Below, piece after piece: positions 9,540 through 21,232 of a stretch of DNA of 64,000 nucleotides. The DNA lies in assembly GCA_963965975.1 (NCBI GenBank), contig OZ014412.1, positions 2,482,501 through 2,546,500 on the forward strand. Direction: 5' to 3'. Position 1 is the stretch's first letter. The number at the start of each line of letters is the position of its first letter. The notes beneath the pieces are model-generated. The model was not told where the DNA came from, ran no database searches, and saw only the letters and a list, made by a program, of their open reading frames with translations. The stretch is from Xestospongia bergquistia (lineage: Eukaryota > Porifera > Demospongiae > Haplosclerida > Petrosiidae). The translations under genes and the position numbers were made by a program.

Positions 9540-12432
9540 ATGGCAGAAAAAACAGACAATAAAAATCAGGAAGATGACGAACCAAGAGAACAAGACACTG
9601 ATAATTTGAAGCGAATGAAGCAAGTAGTCAAGAATGTAATAAGTAATTGTTACGCCAATTTATCAGAATCATTGTCAGGCTGTTTGTCTGATTTTGCTAA
9701 CAAAATGTTATCAGAACAACTTATAACTGATTCTGTTATGAGGAAAAGAGACTTTAATGAGATTATTGGAGACTACAAGGCTGGTATTAGCACCATTTTT
9801 AAGTATACTGAGTTACAGGGATATTGTTCAAAACTACTTGATGTGCTCCGAAGTTTAGGTGGACCAGTTCAACGAACTGCTGATTATTTGGAGAGTGAAT
9901 TGAACAAGTCATTTCAGGAAAAGTTTGGACACTTCTTATTTCCACAACCTCGTGAAGTGAGAATCAATTCCTCACCATCAATATCATCATGTCCTCCAAC
10001 AACAAAGCGACCTTATGCTTCAGATAGTAACTTTTTTAAGATATATATTTCAGAAATAAATCCAATACAAGATCAACCTAGTGTTAAGAACAATCAAATC
10101 ACAGAAGAAAGTACCTCTCCGGATCCTTCATGTCCAACATTTTCTAATAAATCTAGTTTCTCTGTACCAGATAGCTTTATATTTGGGAAGTCATTAGATA
10201 CAACTCTTGATAAACCTACGGAAGAAGACTCTGGTGTACCACACACAGTACAGTCTGATAACCTTGTTCCTGGTATTGCTATGGCAACAGAGAAAGAGAA
10301 TGAGGAATTTTATCTCTCTACGAGTGCTGAAGAAACTAATACTAATGTTTCATGTAGAACAGATCAGACTATCATTACTACTAATAATAACAAACCAGCT
10401 GCAGGTACTAATCCTCCATCAGAACATCTCAGCATGGTTAAAGACAAAGAGGACAACCCATCTTACACAAATGGTCAAAAAGAATTAGATGATTTATCTG
10501 ATGGGGAAAGAGATGGCCATGTAAAGACTTCTTGTATTTATGTACCTCCAGGCTCATTACTCTCTCAGTTACCTACACAACTTCCACAAAATGATAAAAT
10601 TAGATCAGATGAATTGCAACAACCATATATTCCTATTACTCTTCAAGAAAATGAGAGTATCCAACATCAAGCCACTTCAGATAACACTGGCATACATAAA
10701 AGAAAACAAGATATTCTTGCTACAGATGTGATACAAAGAGAATGTAAAGGTTATGAAGAGGTAAAACATGATGAGATATACATGTCAATATCTAATGAAA
10801 TATCCACAAAGAAATCAACTCTATTATCTACAGATGAGACTATAGCTACAAGACCTTATATTGTTATTATTATCACTATTTTATTTTCCTTTCTACTTTT
10901 TCTTCCATATATGGGCAAGCAAACACTTCCATGTAAGTTATAGAGTAATATTGCTACTATACATAACATCTGATTTTGTTTCATTCGAATTCAGCTCCTT
11001 TGATAGATGTTGAAATTCTTGCATCTACTAGGTTACTAGTAGCAGGAGGTCAACACAGTCAGTTACATTGGGAGGAGTATGGTCTGATATTAGACATCCC
11101 AGATAATGCTCTTCCTCCAGGGTTCATAGCAGAGATAATAATACATGTTAGTGTGTCTGGTCCTTATGTCTATCCTGATTCTGAATCCTGGAAACTAGCT
11201 AGTGCTGTATACTGGATATCAAGTAGTAAAGACTTCATTAATCCTGTAAAACTAGGACTATGGCACAGTGCCAAAGGATTACAAAATGGTTCAAACTTGC
11301 GTATTGTTACAGCTCAAGATGAAGTTAGGAATAGCAGAAGGTATATTTTTGAAGATGTCTCTGAAATACACACTGTAGATGGTTCTTTTGTCTACTGCTA
11401 TATTAACCATTTCTCAAACTTTGCTGTTTTGTCTGAGACTGATCAGTACTTTGATGGTTGTTTACTTTATCAAGAGTCTCCCAAAAGTGCTGTTACTTGG
11501 ATATATAGTTTTGTAGTATATAAAAGTCATCCAGATGGCATCATTGAAAGGGTATGAGTGAATGATTTTGCTTAAGATATTATGCATTAATTTCATTTTT
11601 CATTTATAGCTTCTTGACAAAGCCTCATATACTGGCTGGACTATAGATATAATTGAATCTGGTGTAAAATTTAAGAACAACAATAGTGTTCTTACTTTAA
11701 ATGTTAGACATAATTTGAAAGAATGGGAAATTATAGCAAAAAACCCACCACTTACTGTAAGAGCATAATTTTTCTTTTGTACTTTTGAAAAAATTTTATA
11801 GTACGAGAAGGATGAGATACTCAGACACCAGTCTATTCGCAGTAATATGCAATTCTTTTTGCATTGGGCTGGACAAGGACCTCCTACAACACAGTTTGTT
11901 AAGCTCTCATTAGTTGGTGCTAAGAAGCCAACATCTATTACATTTGAGACAAATTCAGGTAAATAATGTAATTACATAACTAATTTTTATGGATAATCTA
12001 CCAAAAATTATAGGTCATGATAAGGAAGGTAACAAAGTACGTGGAGCAAGTGGAGGTAACTATAATAATCAATATATAATGAATATTCATAAGTTATGTT
12101 GTATACTTATTTGTATAGGGATTATTTCCTCCACTGAGGAGTTATTATTATGTAGCCGTGATGTTCATCAAGTTCTCCTTCTCTGTCAATATCTTGATAT
12201 TGAATTACCTGACTGCAAAAAGATTGAACATGAAAATCAAAACCTTGAAGAACAGAAAGTAAATGTGTTTGGAATGTGGTTAGATAGAGGAGAACAAACA
12301 TGGAGAGATTTTATACGAGCATTAGCTAAGTTGAGTCAGTGTGTGGTAGCAAAAGAGTTAGCCAAAAAGCATAATGTTTATTACTTTAATTCTGACATTG
12401 CTCTTGAAATGTGTAAAGATCTTAACTATTGA
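9540..12432 (+). CDS. CARD-like / transmembrane / ZU5-UPA-Death domain protein (member 3)
   Basis: Exons 9540-10932, 10995-11551, 11610-11756, 11802-11958, 12014-12055 and 12119-12432, GT-AG with consistent phases, product 869 residues. Residues about 20-130 are the CARD-like domain (FANKMLSEQLITDSVMRK, then CSKLLDVLRSLGGPV). The linker to about 435 is Ser/Thr-rich and lacks the strong coiled coil of member 1. A hydrophobic segment (YIVIIITILFSFLLFLPYMG) sits just before the first intron. ZU5 ends with HFS at 11408-11416; UPA and Death domains follow. From the membrane segment on, this gene is nearly identical to member 1, introns included, while its N-terminal half matches the 14563 and 16369 copies. 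It is therefore a mosaic. Death-fold signalling is inferred from the domains. Confidence 0.85.
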
Positions 12433-13195
12433 GAAGTGCTGTTTTTTTAGTCATAGACCTAAGACTCAAATTCATATCTTAAAGGCACAGCTTGACATAC
12501 TATGTTTGATACAACAGAAAAATAACGCCTACAATTCACAGACAATAACCATGTACAATTTGAACATTTAATACAATACTGTACAGGAATGGGAGTGACC
12601 ATTGTTTCAACCTTTGTGGTTAAAAGATGTTGACTTACTCATCGTCAATGACACTTATACAGACAAGATGGTAACTAAGTACAACTACTCATACTCTAAT
12701 AAAAAGGAAATAGAAAATTAAGCATTAAACATTGTCTATTTAGTGAAATAACAACGAAAACATTGCAGGAGTCAACCAAAAAAGAGAAGACAGTTTTGCC
12801 ATTTAAATTTTGTATACTCACATGTACAAAATATTCACACACACATAATACATGTACATGTATTATAGTACACAGCTGCTCATAAGTATAAAATTAACTA
12901 TTTGAATTCCAAGAAATTTTGTGTTTACATAATGACAGTGTGTCATAATTTTGTACTCCAGCACAGGAAGTGCTTCCTCTAATGTGAGATTAGTATACTC
13001 TAATATTTATAGTCAAGGTATTTTCTTCTCATTGATGAAGTATACACTTCCTGCACTGTACTAATAGTCACTACCTTACAATTGTACAGTCTGAGCATTA
13101 CATTTTTATAATAATTATTCATAAAACATAATCTCATTATAGTTTATAATCCTCACTTATAGTTGGACTCATCCTATATCTAGCTTACTAGTACT
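12433..13195. repeat. Downstream flank duplicated at about 17850-18595
   Basis: Non-coding. It shares long near-identical stretches with the flank after the 16369 gene, for example the block around CTTATACAGACAAGATGGTA at 12655 and 18051. It marks the 3' part of a duplicated unit in the array. Confidence 0.6.
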
Positions 13196-13310
13196 AGTCC
13201 TTGTACTTGGTTCATCAATTGTGATACTTGTTGTTATATCTCAGGGTCCTTCCTCTTCTCCTAAAATCAATTCTCAACAATATAGAATATAGCTGTCATA
13301 ACAAAAATTA
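13196..13310 (-). pseudogene. Decayed PEX19 fragment (fourth coding exon)
   Basis: The + strand text around CATCAATTGTGATACTTGTT and TAGCTGTCATAAC matches, with many changes, the PEX19 exon at 21750-21908. Frame is not preserved. The fragment shows that a unit containing a CARD-like gene plus the tail of a convergent PEX19 gene was copied here. Confidence 0.55.
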
Positions 13311-13439
13311 TTATTATTTATAAAACATTAACAGAGATCTATGATGATATCTAGAAATTAAGCAAAATTATGGTAACTGAATCGTCCTGAGGTCTGGTAG
13401 CATTGAAATATAGCTACTACTATATAGCTTGTCTAACCT

Positions 13440-13760
13440 AAGTCTAACCTTCCATCTCTTCCTGAAGAAGATATGTACACTTTATCAAATACCTATAGAG
13501 AAATGAACCACCACCACACCCCAACCTTAGTACATCAATTTCCAGTGAATAATGTGATATTGCATGTCCCTTTTCTAATGACACTTCCAGTCAGCCTAAG
13601 ATGAGATGGTTCTAACACCAGTTACTCCTGGCATGTTGTTATCAAATTAAAGGCGGTTGAAGCTAAACATACTATTGAATATTGTGTATCTCGACTAGAG
13701 ATACAAATGAAAAGACTGAGTCAATTTTAGTGCCTGAAAGAAAAAGTCGATTAGATAGTT
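13440..13760 (+). pseudogene. Possible remnant of a member-1-like coiled-coil region
   Basis: Short translatable pieces resemble member 1: PEEDMYTLS against PEEDTLIIS, and SRLEIQMKRLSQ against SQLEIQMKTLSK. Stops occur between them. It may be the eroded end of another array copy. The match is short and was made by eye. Confidence 0.3.
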
Positions 13761-14190
13761 GTCATTTGTTTTGATAATGAGTATTTAATCAGTCTTGATG
13801 AATTGTTGTTTTTGCTATAAAATAAATCATATGATAAAATTACACAAGTATAATTAAAACAAAATTTAAACCACATAACTATTGTTAATACACTGTATTA
13901 AAAGTCAAGTTCTTTTTATTATTTGCACCATTAGCAAGCTAAAGCTAATTGTTATCAATAATTAGGTAAATTCTACAGTTTTTAATTATACATTTCAAAG
14001 CTATAACATAAGTGACCAAATATATATAGTAAGCACTGTAATAAAATAAGTTAATCGTATTCATTCAGTTAATCGTATTAATCAGTTCCCATAATATCAA
14101 TAATAAATATTATTACATTCAATGGACATTTAATACAGAGTGAAAAGTGACAAACAATTATGAATACATTTTATTATGTCTTAGCATGAG
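13761..14190. other. Intergenic, nothing recognised
   Basis: Strongly AT-rich spacer with no exon, RNA gene or clear repeat. Confidence 0.5.
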
Positions 14191-14562
14191 GTAAAGAATC
14201 CAGACATTGAATGAGATAGTGACAAAGATATCAACTTTACCATTTACTGCTGAATAAATAGTTGCTGTGAATATGAAAATACAGTTATTCATCAGTTTTC
14301 ATTAACATAGTTAGTAATGGAAATAATATACACTACAAATCATAAGTTTTCACTACTTGGATAACAATTACAAATAGATAACACCATTAAATTAGCCTGT
14401 CTGTTTTATCTATGTCTCAGAAAAATTGAAAGCTCCCTTTTTTCCCTTTGATTCTTTGCCTGTTATAATAATTATTATTATTCATAAGTTAATTATGTGA
14501 CGTCATCGTATAGAACAAATCTGATTGTTGATCCAGCATTCCTGACTCGCAATAGGGAAAAA
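14191..14562 (+). promoter_or_regulatory. Conserved upstream module, copy 2 (before the pseudogene)
   Basis: A second copy of the flank seen at 8946. Here the CRE-like site is the perfect palindrome TGACGTCA at 14498-14505; the other two copies have AGACGTCA. Parts of the longer flank in copies 1 and 3 are missing between about 14455 and 14470. Confidence 0.55.
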
Positions 14563-15541
14563 ATGGCAGAAAAAAACAGACAAAACAAATCAGGAAGATG
14601 ACGAACCAAGAGAACAAGACGCTAATAATTTGAAGCGAATGAAGCAAGTAATCAAGAATGTAATAAGTAATTGTTATGCCAAATTATCAGAATCATTGTC
14701 AGGCTGTTCATCTGATTTTGCTAACAAAATGTTATCAGAACAACTTATAATTGATTCTGTTATGAGGAAAGCAGACTTTAATGAAATTATTGGAGACTAC
14801 AAGGCTGGTATTAGCACCATTTTTAAGTATACTGAGTTACAGGGATATTGTTCAAAACTACTTGATGTGCTCCGAAGTTTAGGTGGACCAGTTCAACGAG
14901 CTGCTGATTATTTGGAGAGTGAATTGAACAAGTCATTTCAGGAAAAGTTTGGACACTTCTTGTTTCCACAACCTCGTGAAACGAGAATCAATTCCTTCCC
15001 ATCAATACCATCATGTCCTCCACCAACAAAGCGACCTTATTCTTCAGATAGTAACTTTTCTAAGACCAATACTTCAGAAATGAATGCAATACAAGATCAA
15101 CCTATGTTAAAAACAATCAAATCACAGAAGAAAGTACCTCTCCGGATTCTTCGTGTCCAACAATTTCCAAATCTAGTTCCTCTGTACCAGATAGCTTTGT
15201 ATCTGGGAAGTCATTAGGTACAACTCTTGATAAACCTACAGAAGAAGATTGGCGTATCACACACAGTATAGTCTGATAACTTTGCTCCTGATATTGCTAT
15301 GGCAATAGAGAAAGAGAATGATGAATCTTATCTCTCTGTGAGTGCTGAAGAGACTAATACCACTGTTCCATGTAGAACATGTCAGACTATTACTACTACT
15401 ACTACTACTAAGCCAGGCACTAATCCTCCATCAGAACAAGTCAGCATGGTTAGTGATAAAGAGGAAAACCCATCTTACACAAATCGTCAAGAAGAATTAC
15501 ATGGTTTAAACAACGAAGGAACAGACAACTCCTATAGCTAG
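14563..15541 (+). pseudogene. Frameshifted CARD-like gene copy (member 4)
   Basis: Nearly identical to the 5' halves of the 9540 and 16369 genes. The ATG at 14563 starts the same MAEK-type sequence, but a run of seven A instead of six shifts the frame within five codons and reaches a stop soon after. The CARD-like domain is then open from about 14630 to about 15110. A second shift near 15107 follows, and the homologous linker resumes in another frame at 15299-15541. No membrane, ZU5 or Death exons follow. It looks like a dead or 3'-truncated duplicate; expression of a start-shifted CARD-only protein cannot be excluded. Confidence 0.75.
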
Positions 15542-15660
15542 TACACTACTCAGAATGAAGGTTATTGCTTGTGTAAAAAGATGAGGACATAATAATGGAG
15601 TTGGATAAGGATCTCCAGGAGGTTGACCACATTCTTGTAACTATAACATAATAAATAACA
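15542..15660 (-). pseudogene. Decayed PEX19 fragment (last exon)
   Basis: The stretch containing GGAGGTTGACCACATTCTTG at about 15615 matches the last PEX19 exon and its acceptor side at 21506-21640. Its coding frame and CaaX end are lost. It sits directly after the truncated CARD-like copy, as the live PEX19 does after member 6. Confidence 0.65.
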
Positions 15661-15774
15661 GTCATTTAAAAAAACTTGAAAGTTTGTTTAGCTTGAACCA
15701 AAAAATTTATACTTATATCACATTACAAACATCAGCATTGATTAACATATATATGACTAAGATATCAACATTAG

Positions 15775-16368
15775 TGTACACATTGAATGAGATAGTGACA
15801 AGGATATCAACTCTACCACTTACTGCTGGACAAATAGTTGCTATGAATATGAAAATACAGCTGTTCATCAGTTTTCATTAACATGAATAGTTAGTAATGG
15901 AAATAATATATACTACAAATCATAAGTTTTCACTACTTGGATAACAATTACAAAAAAATGGCACCATCAAATCAGCCTGTCTGTTTTATCTATTTCTCAG
16001 AAAAAGTTGAAAGCTTCTGTTTTCCTTTTGATTCTTCCATAGTGACATTTACACAGCTATTATTAGTGGAGGTAGGTGTGTGAAAACAGAATAAGTATTT
16101 ATTTCAATGAAGAGTAGCTTTTTATATATTATTGAACGAAAACAACAATTCTTATTATAAGTATACAAGGCAGTAACTTTATTTATTTGTTTAGCAGCCA
16201 GATTGTATAGCCTGTTATAATAATAATTATTATTATTATTCATACGTTAATTATGTAAGACGTCATCGTATAGAAAAAATTTGATTGGTGGTCCAACATT
16301 CCTGAATAATAAAACAGTAGCTATAATTATTATTATACGTTTATGTTAGACTGCAAAAAGGGTAAAAG
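15775..16368 (+). promoter_or_regulatory. Conserved upstream module, copy 3 (before member 5)
   Basis: A third copy of the flank, with the CRE-like AGACGTCATCG around 16258-16268 and the same leader up to the ATG at 16369. It includes an AT-trinucleotide stretch at 16217-16240. Confidence 0.55.
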
Positions 16369-17754
16369 ATGGCAGACAAAACAAATCTGGAAGATGATGA
16401 ACCAAGAGAACAATACCCCGATAATTTGAAGCGAATGAAGCAAGTAGTCAAGAATATAATAAGTAATTGTCACGACAAATTATCAGAATCATTGTCAGGC
16501 TCTTCGTCTGATTTTGCTAACAAAATGTTATCAGAACAACTTATAACTGATTCTGTTATGAGGAAAGCAGACTTTAATGAGATTATTGGAGACTACAAGG
16601 CTGGTATTAGCACCATTTTTAAGTATACTGAGTTACAGGGATATTGTTCAAAACTACTTGATGTGCTACAAAGTTTAGGTGGACCAGCTCAACGAGCTGC
16701 TGATTATTTGGAGAGTGAATTTAACAAGTCATTTCAGGAAAAGTTTGGACACTTCTTGTTTCCACAACCTCGTGAAACGAGAATCAATTCCTCCCCATTA
16801 ATATCATCATGTCCTCCACCAACAAAGCGACCTTATGCTTCAGATGGTAACTTAACAATGCAAGATCAACCTACTATTAAGAACAATCATATCACAGAAG
16901 AAAGTACCTCTCCGGATCCTTCATGTCCAACAATTTCCAAATCTAGTTCCTCTGTACCAGATGGCTTTGTATCTGGGAAGTCATTAGTTACAACTCTTGA
17001 TAAACCTACGGAAGACTCTGGCATATCACACACAGTACAGTCTGATAACTTTGCTCCTGATATTGCTATGGCAACAGAGAAAGAGAATGTTGACTCTTAT
17101 CTCTCTATGAGTGCTGAAGAGACTAGTACTAATACACGTGGAACAGGTCAGAATACTACTACTAATAGTAATAATAAGTCAGGCACTATTCCTCCATCAA
17201 AACAGCTTAGCACGGTTAGTGATAAAGAGGACAACCCATCTTACAGAAATGGTCAAGAAGAATTACATGGTTTAAACATCAATGGAACAGACACAAAGTC
17301 TTCTCATGTACGTCCGGGTCCATCATCCTCTCAGTCACCAACACAACCTCCACAAAATGATAAAATCAGATCAGACGAACAGCAACAACCATCTACCCCT
17401 ACTGCTCCTATTCAAGAAAGTGAGAGTATCCAACATCAAGCCAGTCCAGAAAACTTTGGCTTACATAACAGAAGACAACATATACTTGCTACATCAGGTT
17501 CATCTAGACCTCAAAGTTTACACGATCAGCTATCTGATAGAGAAAACAATCAAGGAAAAAAACCTCCTAGTTTTACTCAACCACCACAAATTAATGTCCT
17601 CAGTCACTTGCAAATACATTGTCCTATTCATTGTCAAGGCTCATCAATGTCCTGCATAATCTTAAGCTTGGTGGTCTTGTTGATTGTAGCAATAGTGTTT
17701 ATAATATTAATATATTATAAATATAACTATCCTTGTATGAATTTTTTAAATTGA
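16369..17754 (+). CDS. CARD-like protein with C-terminal membrane anchor (member 5, MAVS-like layout)
   Basis: A single open exon of 461 codons. Residues about 15-125 are the CARD-like domain, almost the same as members 3 and 4. The linker, to about 410, is rich in Ser, Thr, Pro, Asn and Gln and looks disordered. A hydrophobic helix (IILSLVVLLIVAIVFIILI) at about 428-446 is followed by a short basic/polar tail (YYKYNYPCMNFLN). There is no signal peptide, so a tail-anchored protein is expected. The ZU5-Death exons of member 3 are absent and an unrelated anchor takes their place, so the same sensor-like head is joined to different C-termini within the array. Function is inferred from layout only. 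Confidence 0.8.
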   Translation: MADKTNLEDDEPREQYPDNLKRMKQVVKNIISNCHDKLSESLSGSSSDFANKMLSEQLITDSVMRKADFNEIIGDYKAGISTIFKYTELQGYCSKLLDVLQSLGGPAQRAADYLESEFNKSFQEKFGHFLFPQPRETRINSSPLISSCPPPTKRPYASDGNLTMQDQPTIKNNHITEESTSPDPSCPTISKSSSSVPDGFVSGKSLVTTLDKPTEDSGISHTVQSDNFAPDIAMATEKENVDSYLSMSAEETSTNTRGTGQNTTTNSNNKSGTIPPSKQLSTVSDKEDNPSYRNGQEELHGLNINGTDTKSSHVRPGPSSSQSPTQPPQNDKIRSDEQQQPSTPTAPIQESESIQHQASPENFGLHNRRQHILATSGSSRPQSLHDQLSDRENNQGKKPPSFTQPPQINVLSHLQIHCPIHCQGSSMSCIILSLVVLLIVAIVFIILIYYKYNYPCMNFLN

Positions 17755-18595
17755 TGTTTAATTATGAATTGTCTGCAATGTTGTTAATTTCAAGAACTAT
17801 GTATTATAGTTGCAGTACAAGTGTTACTGTAATAATATTCAAAGCTAATTTTCAGAAAAAAAAACGCTTAATTCAAATTCATATTGTAAAGGCTCAGTTT
17901 AACAGAAGTGTTAGATACAACAGAAAAATAAAGCCAACAATTCACAGACAATCATGTACAGAATTTAAGATGATACTGTACAGGAATGGGAGCGACCATT
18001 GTTTCAACCTTTGCTGTTAAAAGATATTGACTTACTCGTTGTCAATAACACTTATACAGACAAGATGGTAATTAAGTACAACTACTCGTACTCTAGTAAA
18101 AAGAAAGTAGAAAATTAAACATTAAATATTGTCTATTTAGTGAAATAACAATGAAAACATTGCAGGAGTGAACCAAAAGAAAAGATAGTAATGCCATTTA
18201 AATTTTGATACTCACGTGTAGAACATATTCACACACATTATTATAATGTACATGTATTACATTATACAGCTGCTCATAAGTATAAAATTTGTATTCCAAG
18301 AAATCTTGTGTTTACATAATGTCAGTGTGTCATAATTTTGTAGTATGTTCTCCTCAAGCACAGGAAGTGCTTCCTCCAATGTGAAATTAATGTATTCTAA
18401 CATTTACAGTCTAGGGTATTTTCTTCTCATTGATAAAGTATACATTTCCTGCACTGTACTAATAGCCACTACCTTACAATTGTACAGTCTGAGCATTACA
18501 TTTTTACTCATAAGACATATCTCATTATAATTTATAATCCTCACATATTGTCAGTCTCACTCACCCATCCACATGATTAATTAGTACTAGTCCCT
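17755..18595. repeat. Downstream flank of member 5, paralogous to 12433-13195
   Basis: Non-coding and aligned by eye over most of its length with the flank after member 3. Reading frames here are short and not supported. Confidence 0.55.
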
Positions 18596-18965
18596 GTACT
18601 TGGTTCATCAATTGCGATACTTGTTGTTATATCTCAGGGTCCTTCCTTTTCTCCTCAAATCAATTCTCAACAATATAGAATATAGCTGTCATAACAAATT
18701 ATTATTATTTATAAAACATTAACAGAGGATCTATGATGATATCTAGAAATTGAACAAAATTATGGTAACTGAATTGTTCTGAGGTCTGGTATCATTGAGA
18801 TATACCTACTACAATGTAGCTTGCCTTTGAATAAAATAGGAATTAAATTAAATAGGGACTTCAAGCCTAGAGAGCTAGAGAGAGAGACTATTGCCATGAC
18901 AACTTAGCTCTGGAATACTAAATAACATTGTATGTACTGTTACCATGGTAACCAAACCCCCAGTT
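18596..18965 (-). pseudogene. Decayed PEX19 fragments (fourth exon and following intron side)
   Basis: 18600-18690 matches the same PEX19 exon region as the fragment at 13196. 18870-18965 (GAGAGAGACTATTG, then CTGGAATACTAAATAA and TTACCATGG) matches 21862-21952, the 3' side of that exon plus the next intron. Both are too degraded to code. Confidence 0.55.
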
Positions 18966-19163
18966 TATGTCATAGATACTCATAGTAATGATAACTAGAC
19001 CCTCCTTCCTGTGTTTAGTTACACAAGACTATTAATATATTATGCAACATGATGTATATTACAATTCAATATAACAATGCTTTATTCATTATCTTTGTTA
19101 AATTTGGGCGTAGCTCTATCAGTAAACAAAATTCTAAAGGTGTGGCTTAGTTTGTAAGTGGTC

Positions 19164-20390
19164 ATGACTACTGATGGTACAGTTACTGCTGTAGCACAAC
19201 TGGAGACATCTTTACCTGTAGAATCCACTTTCAAGATAGAGGATGTAATCAGAGAACATGTTACTGATCTGATTGACGTCTTCAAAAATAATCTTGTATT
19301 CTATGCTAACGAATTATGGAGTAAACGGCTTATTCCACAGTCAGTTAGAGATAATGTACTGGACCAATCGAGTGGACTGCCGTCAGATCGTAGAGCTGAT
19401 AGACTATTTAGCAATATACATAATACTGTTAAATCTGAACTTAATGAATCAAACAAGAAAGTCCATATTTTGAGTTTAATTTTAATCTTAGAAAATATTG
19501 ATCAAAAACCTCTAGCACTAAAGTTGAGGAACCGACTTAAAGGAATAGGCATTGGTGTTATTTCTGAGCCAGTAAGAGGTAGTGAGAACACTTCATTTTA
19601 TAATGACCAACATCGTATGTCGTATCAAATTGATGATGTTCCTGAGGTGAGTACTACTTACAGTAAAAAATCTACCATATCAGTACCTCCTCCAGCTGCC
19701 CCTCTTCCACCTAATATGGTATCTCCAGAGCCAGAATCAATAATGCGTCAACATCATACAGATGGGATTGAACTTGATATGTATTCTCGTTACTCTCAAG
19801 AGTCAGATCAAAAAGCATCATTTTTTACTGTACAAAGTGTACCAGCTACTAACAGTATTGTTCCAGTATTCAATGGTCGCCAACAATTTCAAGATACAGA
19901 GTCACAGAAAATCTTTGTTCAATGGAATTTGAGAGAAGAACTTGCTGGATTGAATCGGTCTTTTACTACTTATAAAAGTTTTATTGAAACAGTAATGAAG
20001 ACAGAACGAGAAGACAAAGCAAAAGCTCAAGAAGAATTGAAGAGGAAATGTAAAGAGGAACTTGAAGAAAAAAAGGAAATGATTCAACAAAAAGAAGAAA
20101 AAATATCAAAACTTGAACAAGAACTTAAAACTAAAGCAGAAGAAAGAGAACAGAAACTGGAGAGACAACAAAATGAAGGATATGAGAAATTAGAGAGACT
20201 TCTATCACTGGAACTAGATAAAAAGCACAATGAATTATTAAATCATTTTATTAAACATCAAACAGAATTGGAAAGACAACAAACTGAGAAATTAAAACGG
20301 GTTCTTCCGCGTTCGCCTACTCCGGGTTCGCCTACTCTAATTTTAACACAAAAGTACGGTTTTGCCTACGGATACCGTAATTCTAATTAA
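19164..20390 (+). CDS. CARD-like coiled-coil protein, 3' end replaced by a transposon (member 6)
   Basis: The first in-frame ATG is at 19164. Residues about 12-135 are a divergent version of the array's N-terminal helical domain (EDVIREHVTDLIDVFKNNL). A Ser/Pro-rich linker follows, then a long coiled coil at about 255-378 (EELEEKKEMIQQKEEK). Native sequence ends at codon 378 (20298). The rest of the frame to 20390 reads into the inverted repeat of a DNA transposon and adds about 30 foreign residues before a stop. The displaced native end lies at 21241-21380. As it stands, the product would be a soluble coiled-coil protein without the membrane anchor typical of its relatives. Confidence 0.75.
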   Translation: MTTDGTVTAVAQLETSLPVESTFKIEDVIREHVTDLIDVFKNNLVFYANELWSKRLIPQSVRDNVLDQSSGLPSDRRADRLFSNIHNTVKSELNESNKKVHILSLILILENIDQKPLALKLRNRLKGIGIGVISEPVRGSENTSFYNDQHRMSYQIDDVPEVSTTYSKKSTISVPPPAAPLPPNMVSPEPESIMRQHHTDGIELDMYSRYSQESDQKASFFTVQSVPATNSIVPVFNGRQQFQDTESQKIFVQWNLREELAGLNRSFTTYKSFIETVMKTEREDKAKAQEELKRKCKEELEEKKEMIQQKEEKISKLEQELKTKAEEREQKLERQQNEGYEKLERLLSLELDKKHNELLNHFIKHQTELERQQTEKLKRVLPRSPTPGSPTLILTQKYGFAYGYRNSN

Positions 20391-21232
20391 ACAAATATTG
20401 CGATTTTACAAATTACAATTCAAGAGCTACTGAACCAAAAGGGTCTGAAATAATCTAAATAATGATGAAGTAGTTTAAGGTAAATGATAAGTAAAGAGTG
20501 TACAATTTAATGTTAAGAAAAGTAAAGATTAAAGAATTATAAGTTAATGTGTTGAGACATGCCTACTACATAGTCTGATAAAGAGATTACATTACTGCTA
20601 AATCTATCTTTGAGTTCCTTAATGTGTTGATCTTTCTCTATAGCTTTCTTTTTCCGACAAGGTGGACGTGCACCTGCTGTATCGAAACCTCTGTGCTGAC
20701 TTGTTCTCTTTGAAATACCTCAACACATTCGAAGATGTTTGGATGGGATTTACCAACTACTCGCCGTAGACGATTGTGCCAACCCTCCAAGTGATTGTTT
20801 GTCTGTGGTCCTTCAGTCTCATATAAGTTCCACTCTGATGTATGGAATGTTCCAGCTATCCATGTGGTTTCAAAATACATAACAAATTCATCGATTCTTG
20901 GTAACTCTGGAGTATCTGCTTTTATTCCTTGCCATGCAAGACGAACAAAATGAATGGGAACAAAGGCAAGAGCTGCTGTTCTGCGTACAAATGACTTTAG
21001 TTGCTCCTTATTTTCTTTGTATTGGACTTGTAGACCAATCTCTTGAATTTTTATCATAATTGCCTGGCAGAAATGATATCTGCTCAAATCTTAATTAAAT
21101 TTTATAAATGTTAATTCAATGAAAAATTCAAAAACTTCTATTAATTAGAATTACGGTATCCGTAGGCAAAACCGTACTTTTGTGTTAAAATTAGAGTAGG
21201 CAAACCCGGAGTAGGCGAACCCGTACTAACTC
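20299..21232. mobile_element. Mutator-like (MULE) DNA transposon inside member 6
   Basis: A 934-bp element flanked by the direct repeat ATTAAAAC at 20291-20298 and 21233-21240. Its termini form inverted repeats of about 90 bp (20299-20389 and about 21142-21232), nearly perfect except in the outer 20 bases, with internal short repeats like GTTCGCCTACTCC. The interior carries a transposase fragment on the - strand. The 8-bp target duplication is close to the 9 bp usual for MULEs. It is too short to encode a full transposase, so it is non-autonomous. Confidence 0.85.
20638..21087 (-). pseudogene. MULE transposase C-terminal fragment
   Basis: An open stretch of about 150 codons inside the transposon. 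It contains TNNHLEGWHNRLRRVVGKSH and then a helical segment (NIFECVEVFQREQ), typical of the C-terminal part of MULE-type transposases found in sponges and other invertebrates. The catalytic core is missing. The end of the frame appears shifted relative to the related fragment at 57517-57723, which keeps a basic RRRKRK stretch at the corresponding place. Confidence 0.7.

Noticed and set aside
20299-20390. C-terminal residues of member 6 taken as native protein
   Set aside because: They are encoded by the transposon inverted repeat, as the target duplication at 20291-20298 shows.
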